18,691 nucleotides of DNA from an uncultured Eubacteriales bacterium (GTDB lineage Bacteria > Bacillota > Clostridia > Oscillospirales > Oscillospiraceae): NCBI GenBank assembly GCA_900549885.1, contig URQA01000040.1, positions 1 to 18,691 of the forward strand. Direction: 5' to 3'. The first letter of the stretch is position 1. Each line of letters starts with the position of its first letter. Below, one piece after another: positions 7,786 through 14,345 of the stretch. The notes beneath the pieces were generated by a model that did not search any database, was not told the origin of the DNA, and was given only the letters and a program-made list of their open reading frames with translations. A program made the position numbers and the translations under genes.

Positions 7786-8117
7786 CCTTCACGAAAAACT
7801 GCGTTTTCTCTCTGAAAGATTACAGCCCACCGCAGCGTGTGTCGCCCCAAAGCACGGGTCGGCACACTTGCGGGCTGAGGCGTGTTTTGTCCACGTTCGC
7901 GCCGCAGCTGAAACCAATTTGACCCCCTTCCTGCCCCGCACCGGGTGGCACGCACAAGCGTTTTTTACCAGCGGCGAACCCCTTGGAGCAAAGCGAATTC
8001 ATTTCGTCCAACATTTTGATTTCCCGGGTTCCCTGCGGGTGCAAACTCTGCGAGGCTTTTGGATTCTTCGTCTCAGGAAGCCAGCCTTGTCTCATTGAAT
8101 GAAAGGATCGGTGCGCC
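7786..8117. other. Gene-free stretch with long imperfect inverted repeat; possible dispersed repeat
   Basis: No credible gene fills these 332 bases between DUF1015 and ispE. A 53-base imperfect inverted repeat spans 7824-7876, with AGCCC/GGGCT ends, GTGTG/CACAC in the arms, and a top near CCCCAAAGCACGGG. On the minus strand two overlapping frames stay open without an obvious start signal. One contains MLDEMNSLCSKGFAAG and the other contains KLVSAAARTWTKHASARKCA. I have an impression of such fragments recurring as hypothetical proteins in gut Oscillospiraceae genomes, which would make this a repeat rather than a gene. That is memory, not a search. The ispE promoter is not evident here. Confidence 0.4.
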
Positions 8118-8963
8118 ATGCAGACGAAAGCCTACGCCAAACTGAATCTCACCCTGGATATCCTCCGGCGCCGGGATGACGGCTACCATGACCTGCAGAT
8201 GGTCATGCAGTCCATTGACTTGGCAGACGATCTGGAGATCACTCCTGCCCAGGGGACAGGGAGCATGTCCACCACATTGAGCTATCTGCCCAGCGATGGG
8301 CGCAATTTGGCTCAGATAGCCGCGCAGGCCTTCCGGGAGGCCACCGGCAGTGCCCTCCAGGTGGACATTGCCATCCGCAAACGCATCCCTGTATGCGCGG
8401 GGATGGCGGGGGGCAGTTCGGACGCCGCCGCCGTCCTCCGGGCCATGGACGCTCTGGCGGGCACTGGCCTGACCCCTGGCCGTCTGGCAGAGATTGGCCA
8501 GAACGTCGGCTCCGACGTGCCCTACTGCGTGCTGGGAGGCACCGCCCTGGCGGAAGGCCGGGGAGAGACGCTCACTCCCCTTCCCCCATTACCCCCTTGC
8601 CATATTGTGGTGTGCAAGCCCCCCTTCCCCATCTCCACCCCTCAGCTGTTCAGCCGGGTGGATGTGCGCAAGATCGCCCGCCGCCCGGATACTGTTGGGC
8701 TGCTCACTGCCCTCCGGGCCGGGGATCTGGTGGAGGTGGCCCGTCGGATGTACAACGTGTTTGAGGATGTGCTGGAACCCCGCCGTCAAAACGAAATCGG
8801 TGCCATCAAGGCTGCTCTCATCGACTGCGGCGCCCTGGGTGCCTCCATGACAGGCAGCGGTCCCACCGTGTTCGGACTGTTTGACCACCCTTCCGCCGCT
8901 CGAGCCGCCTTTGAGCAGCTCCGCGGCAGCTACCAGGATGTTTTTCTCTGTCAAACGGTATAA
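8118..8963 (+). CDS. ispE: 4-diphosphocytidyl-2-C-methyl-D-erythritol kinase
   Basis: IspE phosphorylates CDP-methylerythritol with ATP in the non-mevalonate pathway to isoprenoid precursors. The 281-aa protein has every GHMP-kinase landmark: AYAKLNLTLDI with Lys8 near the N-terminus, the ATP-binding loop PVCAGMAGGSSDAAA (91-105), GSDVPYC with the catalytic Asp133, and the C-terminal SMTGSGPTVFGLF (243-255). The ATG is preceded by AAAGGA at rather long spacing. The stop codon lies just before a strong terminator that ends at the spoIIR start. The ispE-spoIIR neighbourhood is, to my knowledge, seen in other Clostridia. Confidence 0.96.
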   Translation: MQTKAYAKLNLTLDILRRRDDGYHDLQMVMQSIDLADDLEITPAQGTGSMSTTLSYLPSDGRNLAQIAAQAFREATGSALQVDIAIRKRIPVCAGMAGGSSDAAAVLRAMDALAGTGLTPGRLAEIGQNVGSDVPYCVLGGTALAEGRGETLTPLPPLPPCHIVVCKPPFPISTPQLFSRVDVRKIARRPDTVGLLTALRAGDLVEVARRMYNVFEDVLEPRRQNEIGAIKAALIDCGALGASMTGSGPTVFGLFDHPSAARAAFEQLRGSYQDVFLCQTV

Positions 8964-8986
8964 ATCGCAAAAACACCGTCCACAAT
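8958..8986 (+). promoter_or_regulatory. Candidate sigma-F promoter for spoIIR
   Basis: GTATA at 8958-8962, 15 nt spacer, then GTCCACAAT at 8978-8986. The sigma-F consensus known from Bacillus is roughly GywTA - 15/16 nt - GGnnAnAhT. This site differs at one fixed position (second G is T). The -35 overlaps the ispE stop codon and the -10 overlaps the 5' side of the terminator stem. spoIIR is sigma-F dependent in Bacillus, which supports the reading. Transcription would begin near 8993. Confidence 0.5.
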
Positions 8987-9016
8987 GTAGACAAATCTAC
9001 ATAGGACGGTGTTTTT
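8969..9016 (+). terminator. Rho-independent terminator of ispE, abutting the spoIIR start codon
   Basis: A perfect 13-pair stem (AAAAACACCGTCC at 8969-8981 with GGACGGTGTTTTT at 9004-9016) encloses a second 7-pair stem (ATGTAGA-CAAA-TCTACAT, 8985-9002). The T-run ends at 9016 and the spoIIR ATG begins at 9017. The only Shine-Dalgarno-like bases of spoIIR (AGGA, 9003-9006) lie in the 3' arm. Confidence 0.85.
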
Positions 9017-9640
9017 ATGACTTCCAAGACTCTTCGCCTCTGGGAATGCGCCCTGCTTCTGGCCTTCTCCCTCACCTTGGTCACCGGGGTGTGGGCCGCG
9101 GGCAGCCAGTCCGCCCTGGCCGGCCAGGTGGTCCGCCTGCATGTCATCGCCAATTCAGACAGCGATGCTGACCAGGCTCTGAAGCTCCAGGTCCGGGACG
9201 CAGTACTCTCTGCGGCAGCTCCCCTCCTGGAAGGTGTGTCCGACCAGAGTCAGGCGGAACAAGTCCTCTCCGCTCATCTCCAGAAACTGGCGGACGCAGG
9301 GGCTGCAGTGGTGGCCTACGAGGGCTACTCCTATCCCGTAGCCGTCAGCTTGGAGGACTGCTGGTTCCCTACCCGGGAATACGAGGACTTTGCCCTGCCC
9401 GCCGGCACCTACAGGGCCCTGCGGGTGGTCATTGGAGCGGGTGAGGGCCGCAACTGGTGGTGCGTGGTGTTCCCGCCCCTGTGCCTGGCCAGCGTAAGTG
9501 AGACCGTAGAGGAGACTGCGGCCCTGTCTGGTTTTTCTGACGGACAGATTGCCCTCATCACCAGCAACGATGAGCAATATGTGCTGAAATTTAAGCTTCT
9601 AGAATGGTGGAACAGCCTGTTCCACCGGGCAGACAGCTGA
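9017..9640 (+). CDS. spoIIR: Stage II sporulation protein R
   Basis: SpoIIR is the forespore signal that crosses into the intermembrane space and activates the SpoIIGA protease to mature sigma-E in the mother cell. The 207-aa protein has an N-terminal hydrophobic segment (about 9-35) for export. It also has the family signature VVRLHVIANSDSDADQALKL (38-57) followed by QVRDAVL, and a second signature NWWCVVFPPLC (146-156). Length and motifs are normal. The ATG directly follows the T-run of the preceding terminator. AGGA 10 nt upstream is the only ribosome-binding candidate and is paired in read-through RNA. Its presence indicates an endospore-forming lineage. Confidence 0.94.
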   Translation: MTSKTLRLWECALLLAFSLTLVTGVWAAGSQSALAGQVVRLHVIANSDSDADQALKLQVRDAVLSAAAPLLEGVSDQSQAEQVLSAHLQKLADAGAAVVAYEGYSYPVAVSLEDCWFPTREYEDFALPAGTYRALRVVIGAGEGRNWWCVVFPPLCLASVSETVEETAALSGFSDGQIALITSNDEQYVLKFKLLEWWNSLFHRADS

Positions 9641-9643
9641 CCA

Positions 9644-9678
9644 AATCAGCCCTCCGGCCAATGGCCGGAGGGCTGATT
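9644..9678. terminator. Bidirectional terminator between spoIIR and the ECF transporter gene
   Basis: AATCAGCCCTCCGGCC (9644-9659) pairs perfectly over 16 bases with 9663-9678, with loop AAT. It lies between two convergent stop codons (9640 and 9696) and is followed by a T-containing tail on the plus strand (TTCTTT) and a shorter one on the minus strand. Confidence 0.88.
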
Positions 9679-9695
9679 CTTTAAACCGAACCTGA

Positions 9696-10298
9696 TTATG
9701 CCAGCACTTGGTCCAGATGGGCCGCCCGCAGGGCCTTTTGCAGGGCCACCCCCAGGATGGGGGCAAATATAACTGCCAGTGCGCCGTTGACCACCGTGGC
9801 GGGCAGCTTGGCCGCCACCACCGCCCAGCACTGGGCCGCAGTGGTATAGCCCTCGATGAACATTCCGTTATAGAAAAAATTTTTGAAGGAATAGGCCAAT
9901 AGATAGCCTACCGCCGCACAGGCTGTGGATGCCACCAAGGCGGGGTAGCTGTCCCGCCCCCGGTTTAGCAGGCGGACAAAGACGAAGTAGAACACCAGTC
10001 CAGCTACCAGGCCATACATTCCCTTGGTGACTAGGGTAATAGGGGCCTCCGCCACATAGTTGGGATTGGTCAAGTCATACAGGAAGGAGCCCAGTCCGGC
10101 AGACAGAAAGCCCCACCAGGGACCCAGCAGCAGCCCGGATAGGGCGCACAGAATATTGGCCAGCGTAAAAGCGGTCACACCACCCACCGCCACCGGCATG
10201 GTAATGCGAAGATAGTTACCCGCAAAGACGATGGCCGTCATCAAGGCTGCTGTACACAGCTTTACCAAGGCCTCATGTTGTTTTGATGCGTTCATCAT
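9696..10298 (-). CDS. ECF transporter S component (vitamin-type substrate-binding membrane protein)
   Basis: This 200-aa integral membrane protein has about six hydrophobic segments. It would bind a vitamin or precursor and dock on the shared energy-coupling module (EcfA/A'/T, not in this window). The first helix has an AxxxA pattern (Ala18, Ala22) of the kind S components use to contact EcfT. The stretch LANILCALSGLLLGPWWGFL followed by GSFLYD resembles the ECF S family with a helix-loop-helix substrate site. The frame is open further upstream, but the start at 10298 (MMNASK) has AGGGAG at 6 nt spacing. The substrate is not readable from sequence. The divergent MocR regulator suggests vitamin B6 or a related amine compound, by inference only. 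Confidence 0.85.
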   Translation of the reverse strand: MMNASKQHEALVKLCTAALMTAIVFAGNYLRITMPVAVGGVTAFTLANILCALSGLLLGPWWGFLSAGLGSFLYDLTNPNYVAEAPITLVTKGMYGLVAGLVFYFVFVRLLNRGRDSYPALVASTACAAVGYLLAYSFKNFFYNGMFIEGYTTAAQCWAVVAAKLPATVVNGALAVIFAPILGVALQKALRAAHLDQVLA

Positions 10299-10347
10299 AC
10301 TCGTCTCCCTCTTGCCGCCTCCCTTGACGGCTCTTTGCTTTAATGCT

Positions 10348-10376
10348 ATTATACTCACATCTGACATCATTGCTAT
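10348..10376 (-). promoter_or_regulatory. Candidate promoter of the ECF S-component gene, weak -35
   Basis: A perfect TATAAT lies on the minus strand at 10348-10353, about 50 nt upstream of the start codon. The base run 16-18 nt further upstream (10370-10376) does not resemble TTGACA. A good -10 with a poor -35 is what an activator-dependent promoter looks like. TGCTAT occurs twice in the same direction on the plus strand at 10344-10349 and 10371-10376, and could be a direct-repeat operator of the neighbouring regulator. Confidence 0.4.
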
Positions 10377-10388
10377 ATCCAGTTTAAT
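10361..10388 (+). promoter_or_regulatory. Candidate sigma-A promoter of the MocR-type regulator
   Basis: CTGACA at 10361-10366 and TTTAAT at 10383-10388 are 16 nt apart, each one base from consensus. The start of transcription would be near 10395, leaving a short leader with GGAGGAG before the ATG. It overlaps the divergent promoter region, so one bound regulator could affect both genes. Confidence 0.5.
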
Positions 10389-10421
10389 ACTTTTTTACAA
10401 GGTCAGTTTGGAGGAGTGCTC

Positions 10422-11816
10422 ATGAACGCCACCTTTCCCATGCCTGTCTTTACCGGGGATACTCCCCTGTACGAACAGCTCTACCGCCATATCTCCGCCG
10501 CCATCCAGTCTGGCCATGTCGCCCCGGGGGAAAAGCTGCCCTCCAAGCGGCAGCTGTGCGCTGCCCTGGGGGTGAGCATGAGCACCGTGGAGGCAGCCTA
10601 CTCCCTGCTGGCTGCGGAGGGCTACGTGATTCCGCGGCCCCGGAGCGGCTATGTGGCCGCGCAGGTAGTCCCTCTGGCCACAGACCCCGCTGCCCACGCC
10701 CTGCCTGCTCGGGAGGTGGAGTCCCTTTCCTCCTCCCCCTGGGATTACTCCTTCTCCACCGGCGCGGTGGACACTTCTGTGTTCCCCTTCGCCTCCTGGG
10801 CCCGTATCACGAAGGAAGCGGTGTACCAGAACCCGGAGCTTTTACAGCGGGGTCATCCCCAGGGGGATCTGCCCCTGAGGGAAGCATTGGCGGATTTTCT
10901 AGCTCAGTACCGTGGGGTGCGCTGCCGCCCGGACCAGGTTATCGTAGGGGCGGGAGCGGACTACCTGCTGTCCCTGGTGCTCCAACTCCTGCCGGACCAA
11001 CGGGACATCGCTCTGGAGGACCCTGGCTACCCCGCGGCTTATGCCACTGCCCTTCACCACCAACGGCAGGTAGTCCCCATCCCGGTGGACGCGGAGGGGA
11101 TGGACCCGGACGCCCTAGACCGCTCTGGCGCACGTCTGGCCTATGTTACCCCCTCCCACCAGTTTCCCCTTGGGGTAACCATGCCTGCCGGACGGCGCAG
11201 CCGTCTGCTCCAGTGGGCCTATGCTGGGCCGGACCGCTATCTCATCGAGGACGACTACGACAGCGAGTTTCGCCACACCTCCCGCCCTATCCCCGCCATG
11301 CAGGGAGTGGACCGCCGGGGCCGGGTCATCTACCTCGGCACCTTCTCCCGGTCCATCGCCCCTGCCATCCGGGTGGCCTATCTCATTCTCCCTCCCACCC
11401 TGCTGGAGCGGTACCGGCGGGAATTTCCCCTGGCCGCCTCCACCGTCTCCCGGTTCGAACAGGAGGCCCTGCGCCGTTTTCTGGTCCAGGGGCTGTACGC
11501 TCGGCATCTGCGCCGGGCCGGGGCCCTGTACCGGAAAAAATGTGCCCGGCTCACCCAGGCCCTGTCCGCTATCCCCGGGGCGCAGCTCACAGGAGAACAG
11601 GCAGGGCTCCACTTCCTGTTTACCCTGCCCCGGCTGACGGAGCAGGAGCTGGTGGACCGGGCGGCGGCCCGGTCCGTCCGAGTCCATCCACTGAGCCAAT
11701 ACTGCCACGCTGTCCCCCCTATCCCCTCCACCCTGGTGTTAGGGTACGCCGGACTCACCGAAGAAGATTTAGACCGGGCTGCCGGGCTGCTCCGGGACGC
11801 CTATGTTTTATCCTGA
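10422..11816 (+). CDS. MocR/GabR-type regulator (GntR helix-turn-helix fused to aminotransferase fold), PLP lysine replaced
   Basis: This 464-aa protein combines a GntR winged helix (about 10-80: TPLYEQLYRHISAAIQSG, EKLPSKRQLCAALGVSMSTV, AEGYVIPRPRSGY) with a class I aminotransferase-like domain (about 108-464). Aminotransferase landmarks include GHPQGDLPLREALADFL, TPSHQFPLGVTMP (243-255) and IEDDYDSEF with Asp277/278. In MocR proteins such as GabR the next motif is GTFSK, whose lysine binds PLP. Here it reads GTFSRSIAPAIR with Arg310, encoded CGG. The start at 10422 is favoured over GTG 10416 by GGAGGAG spacing. The gene is divergent from the ECF S component with 123 bp between. MocR proteins regulate vitamin B6, GABA or amino-acid genes. 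The ligand here is unknown, and covalent PLP binding seems lost. Confidence 0.93.
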   Translation: MNATFPMPVFTGDTPLYEQLYRHISAAIQSGHVAPGEKLPSKRQLCAALGVSMSTVEAAYSLLAAEGYVIPRPRSGYVAAQVVPLATDPAAHALPAREVESLSSSPWDYSFSTGAVDTSVFPFASWARITKEAVYQNPELLQRGHPQGDLPLREALADFLAQYRGVRCRPDQVIVGAGADYLLSLVLQLLPDQRDIALEDPGYPAAYATALHHQRQVVPIPVDAEGMDPDALDRSGARLAYVTPSHQFPLGVTMPAGRRSRLLQWAYAGPDRYLIEDDYDSEFRHTSRPIPAMQGVDRRGRVIYLGTFSRSIAPAIRVAYLILPPTLLERYRREFPLAASTVSRFEQEALRRFLVQGLYARHLRRAGALYRKKCARLTQALSAIPGAQLTGEQAGLHFLFTLPRLTEQELVDRAAARSVRVHPLSQYCHAVPPIPSTLVLGYAGLTEEDLDRAAGLLRDAYVLS

Positions 11817-11824
11817 GCAACGAA

Positions 11825-11861
11825 AAAACACCGTGGAAGCCAGGTGCTTCCACGGTGTTTT
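11825..11861. terminator. Bidirectional terminator between the MocR gene and the first SLH gene
   Basis: AAAACACCGTGGAAGC (11825-11840) pairs over 16 bases with 11846-11861, with loop CAGGT. It lies between convergent stop codons (11816 and 11876). The plus strand continues TTTTATTT and the minus strand ends in a T6 run, so it should stop transcription both ways. Confidence 0.9.
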
Positions 11862-11875
11862 ATTTCGCCTAGAGA

Positions 11876-13912
11876 TCAGGCATTCTTGATTGCGTCAAAG
11901 CGGGCAAACATAGCGGCCAGCTCCACTCGAGTGGCGCCGTTCTGAGGGGCCAGGCCGGCGTCTCCGCCCTCGATGAGCCCCACAGATACCGCCCAGTTCA
12001 TGGCGGCCAGAGCCCAGTCGGATACTGCGCCTGCATCGGCAAAATCAGCCAGATGGTCACCGCTGACAGCGGGGGAACCGGCGTAGCGGTACAGCATGGT
12101 CACCGCCTGCTCCCGGGTGATGCCGCCCTCGGGGGCGGTGCCATCGGAGATGTTCTGCTCCACGGCCCACGCCATTCCCTTCTCATACCAGGTAGCACCG
12201 TTCTCGGTGTCCACTCCAGCCAGGCGGGCCAGGATGGTGGCGAACATGCCGCGGCTGCCCTGGATGCCGGGGGCAAAGGTGCCCTCAGCAATCCCCTTCA
12301 TCAGTCCGGCCTGGGAGACATACTCCACAGCGTCAAAGTACCAGGCATCCTCGCTCACATCGCCATAGGGATTGCTCCAAACAGGCTCGTCACCGCTCTT
12401 CACAAAGTGGGCGGACACAGTGACATTACCGGCAGGCATGGTGAAGGCATACACGCCCTCGCCCTGATTCATCAGCTCTACCGCTCCGGCAGGGCCGGTC
12501 ACGGCGATGCTCTCCAGCTCATAGCCCTCCTGGGCCTGGACAGTGAGCTTCACCGTCTCGCCCTGGGCGGCCTTATCGGCGTCAGCGATCACGGAACCAC
12601 CCTCAGTGCCGTTCACCGTGATGGTGTACTCGGGGTTACCGGGCTCCACAGGCCCCTGCTCCTTGTCCAGCTCCACCTCAATGGTCTGGGCCGCGCCGGA
12701 CACCTCAAAGGAGCCGCTCTTGGTCACATAGCCATTGGCGGACACCTCATAGGTGTAGGAGCCGTCGGCCAGGTTGTAGCTCTTGTCATAGGCGGCCTCC
12801 ACCTTGTCACTGCTGCTGTCGTATACGGTAACTACAGCCTCCTCGGGAGTGACCTCAAAGGTGATGACGGCCAGCAGCTCGCCGGAGCCCTCTACGCTTC
12901 CGGAGCCCTCCACGGTACCGGCGATGGCGCCGTTGTTCTCCACTGTGCCGTTGTTGGTCAGGTCGCCGGTCAAAGTGACGTTCTCCCGGACCACCAGGCG
13001 GACGCCCTCTTTCACGGTGGCCCCTTCCAGCAGGCGGGCGCTGCGGATCAGGCTGACGGTCTGGCCGTTCTCAGCGCCTTCCAGAGCGCGGGCTGCCTTG
13101 TCATAGACGGTATTGGTCGTCTCGTTGTGGGCCTCGCCCAGCTTAACGGGATCGGTGGTCAGGTGATACTTCACGTCGGACTGGCCCTCGCCGTTGTCCT
13201 TGTTCATCACTACGTACTGCCAGCTCTCGGGCACCTGGATGTTCTCAGGCTCGCTGCCGGAAGGCTGGGCCTCCGTCCAGATCTGAGAAGCCTCGTTCAG
13301 CTCGCCGCTGGTCAGGGTGAACATGCTCTCTGCATCGTCCACATTGATCGCACCCCAGGCGTTGCCGCTGGTAGTCAGATCAGCGGCGGTGACCACGGCG
13401 TTGTTCACCACAATAGCGGCCGTTCCGCAGTTCTGAATGGTCACCTGCTCCAAAGTGAGGGTGGGGCGGCCTTCGCCGGTCGCCTGGCTCCAGACGTTGA
13501 TGCCGTGGCCAGTGTCGGCGTTGCCTACGATGGTCAGATCGCGGATGGTCACCTTGGCGCCGCTGCCCTCACCATCGTTCTCCACGCCAATGATGGGGTT
13601 GCGGGTCGTGGTGAAGGTCCCGGCCACCAGTTTATGGCCGTTGCCATCCAGGGTGATGTCCTTGTTGATGAGGAATACGGGGATGTTTTTATTCCCGGTC
13701 AGCTCCTCATTGGTGAAGCCGGTGACATCCTTCAGCAGGGTGATGGTGTCGCCGTCCTCGGCGGCCTCAATAGCCTGGGTCAGCGTGTCATACTGCTCGC
13801 CGTTGATCTGCGCGGCCTTATCCGGCTCACTGACAGACTCGGCAAAGGCCGAGGGGATCATCGCCAGCACCATAGCAAAGGCCAAAACGGTGGACAATAT
13901 TCTGTTTTTCAT
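11876..13912 (-). CDS. Secreted SLH-domain surface protein with beta-helix and bacterial-repeat domains
   Basis: This 678-aa protein is exported and anchored to the cell wall. Residues 1-24 are a signal peptide (MKNRILSTVLAFAMVLAMIP, cleavage after AFA). About 35-350 looks like a right-handed parallel beta-helix, with short repeating strand-turn units such as ITLDGNGHKL, VTIRDLTIVG and LTLEQVTIQN. About 350-425 resembles a PEGA-like beta domain (TPEEAVVTVYDSSSDKVEA). About 430-505 is a bacterial repeat domain (YTITVNGTEGGSV, GYELESIAVTG, FTMPAGNVTVSAHF). Three SLH repeats fill about 512-678 (YGDVSEDAWYFDAVEYV, ITREQAVTMLYRYAG, TRVELAAMFARF). AGGAGG precedes the ATG. The outer domains suggest binding to a polysaccharide or other surface partner, but no catalytic residues can be assigned. 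Confidence 0.9.
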   Translation of the reverse strand: MKNRILSTVLAFAMVLAMIPSAFAESVSEPDKAAQINGEQYDTLTQAIEAAEDGDTITLLKDVTGFTNEELTGNKNIPVFLINKDITLDGNGHKLVAGTFTTTRNPIIGVENDGEGSGAKVTIRDLTIVGNADTGHGINVWSQATGEGRPTLTLEQVTIQNCGTAAIVVNNAVVTAADLTTSGNAWGAINVDDAESMFTLTSGELNEASQIWTEAQPSGSEPENIQVPESWQYVVMNKDNGEGQSDVKYHLTTDPVKLGEAHNETTNTVYDKAARALEGAENGQTVSLIRSARLLEGATVKEGVRLVVRENVTLTGDLTNNGTVENNGAIAGTVEGSGSVEGSGELLAVITFEVTPEEAVVTVYDSSSDKVEAAYDKSYNLADGSYTYEVSANGYVTKSGSFEVSGAAQTIEVELDKEQGPVEPGNPEYTITVNGTEGGSVIADADKAAQGETVKLTVQAQEGYELESIAVTGPAGAVELMNQGEGVYAFTMPAGNVTVSAHFVKSGDEPVWSNPYGDVSEDAWYFDAVEYVSQAGLMKGIAEGTFAPGIQGSRGMFATILARLAGVDTENGATWYEKGMAWAVEQNISDGTAPEGGITREQAVTMLYRYAGSPAVSGDHLADFADAGAVSDWALAAMNWAVSVGLIEGGDAGLAPQNGATRVELAAMFARFDAIKNA

Positions 13913-14298
13913 GTACGTTGCTTCCTCCTAATCGGAACGTGATATTGCCTCTGGTCGCCCAGGGGCCGGTCCCAGGGGCGCCGCCCTGGGCTCGACAGTG
14001 GCAAGGTTACCACGCTCTATCGGAGAAAGCAACCCACAATTCCTGTCTGTTTCGTCTGGTTTTTCATCCAATACCAGCATCGTCAAAAATCTGAAAAAAA
14101 CAAAAAAACAGGATGTTGCTTCCTTCGCCGGTCCAAAATCCGATCCATCCGCTTTGGCATCGTGGTTTCTCTCATCTATTCTTCCATTTCGTTCTCGCTG
14201 TCTGCGACAGCCCTGGATATTTCCGGCAGCGACAGGGGCAAATTTTTTGCAGCCCAAGTGAATGTTTTGATTTCAACCCGCGTTTGCACATAAAAGAT
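13913..14298 (-). promoter_or_regulatory. Long upstream region of the first SLH gene, with alternative hairpin arms and a T-rich tract
   Basis: No credible gene is seen. On the plus strand CCCAGGGGC occurs twice in a row (13958-13966 and 13971-13979), and one CCCTGGGC follows (13984-13991). Either copy can pair with it, at 7-8 pairs, giving mutually exclusive hairpins 30 nt or more before the Shine-Dalgarno. Further upstream, on the minus strand, two runs of seven T separated by G (14094-14108) follow a weak GGATG/CATCC stem. Short perfect hairpins occur at 14197-14211 (GCTGTC/GACAGC) and 14238-14250. No convincing -35/-10 pair was found, so where transcription of this gene begins is open. 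Confidence 0.35.
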
Positions 14299-14325
14299 AG
14301 CCCCGCCGGAAAGTCCGGCGGGGCT
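14299..14325 (-). terminator. Rho-independent terminator of the second SLH gene
   Basis: AGCCCCGCCGGA (14299-14310) pairs over 12 bases with TCCGGCGGGGCT (14314-14325), loop of three. Read on the minus strand the stem is followed by ATCTTTTAT, a T-rich tail. It lies about 20 bp after the stop codon of the gene at 14346. Confidence 0.85.
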
Positions 14326-14345
14326 GCCGCTGCTCGTCCCTATCG

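Noticed and set aside
9606..9626. Perfect 9-pair hairpin (GGTGGAACA-GCC-TGTTCCACC) near the end of spoIIR
   Set aside because: It is inside a good coding frame (WWNSLFHR) with no T-run, and a stronger terminator follows at 9644-9678. It is probably coincidental.
10556..11872. 438-codon Pro/Gly/Arg-rich frame overlapping the MocR gene
   Set aside because: This is a frame-shifted shadow. The MocR frame shows helix-turn-helix and aminotransferase motifs throughout.
12053..13942. 629-codon plus-strand open frame opposite the first SLH gene
   Set aside because: It has low-complexity Gly/His/Leu composition and no domain. The opposite strand has a signal peptide, SLH repeats and AGGAGG.
13928..14257. 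109-codon minus-strand frame upstream of the first SLH gene
   Set aside because: It has no Shine-Dalgarno, a Cys/Phe run caused by the T-rich tract, and no family resemblance. It runs over the hairpin region of the leader.
14101..14280. Possible c-di-GMP riboswitch upstream of the first SLH gene (CAAAGC and GGGCAAA-like strings)
   Set aside because: The paired helices and the GNRA-receptor arrangement of the GEMM families could not be laid out on either strand.
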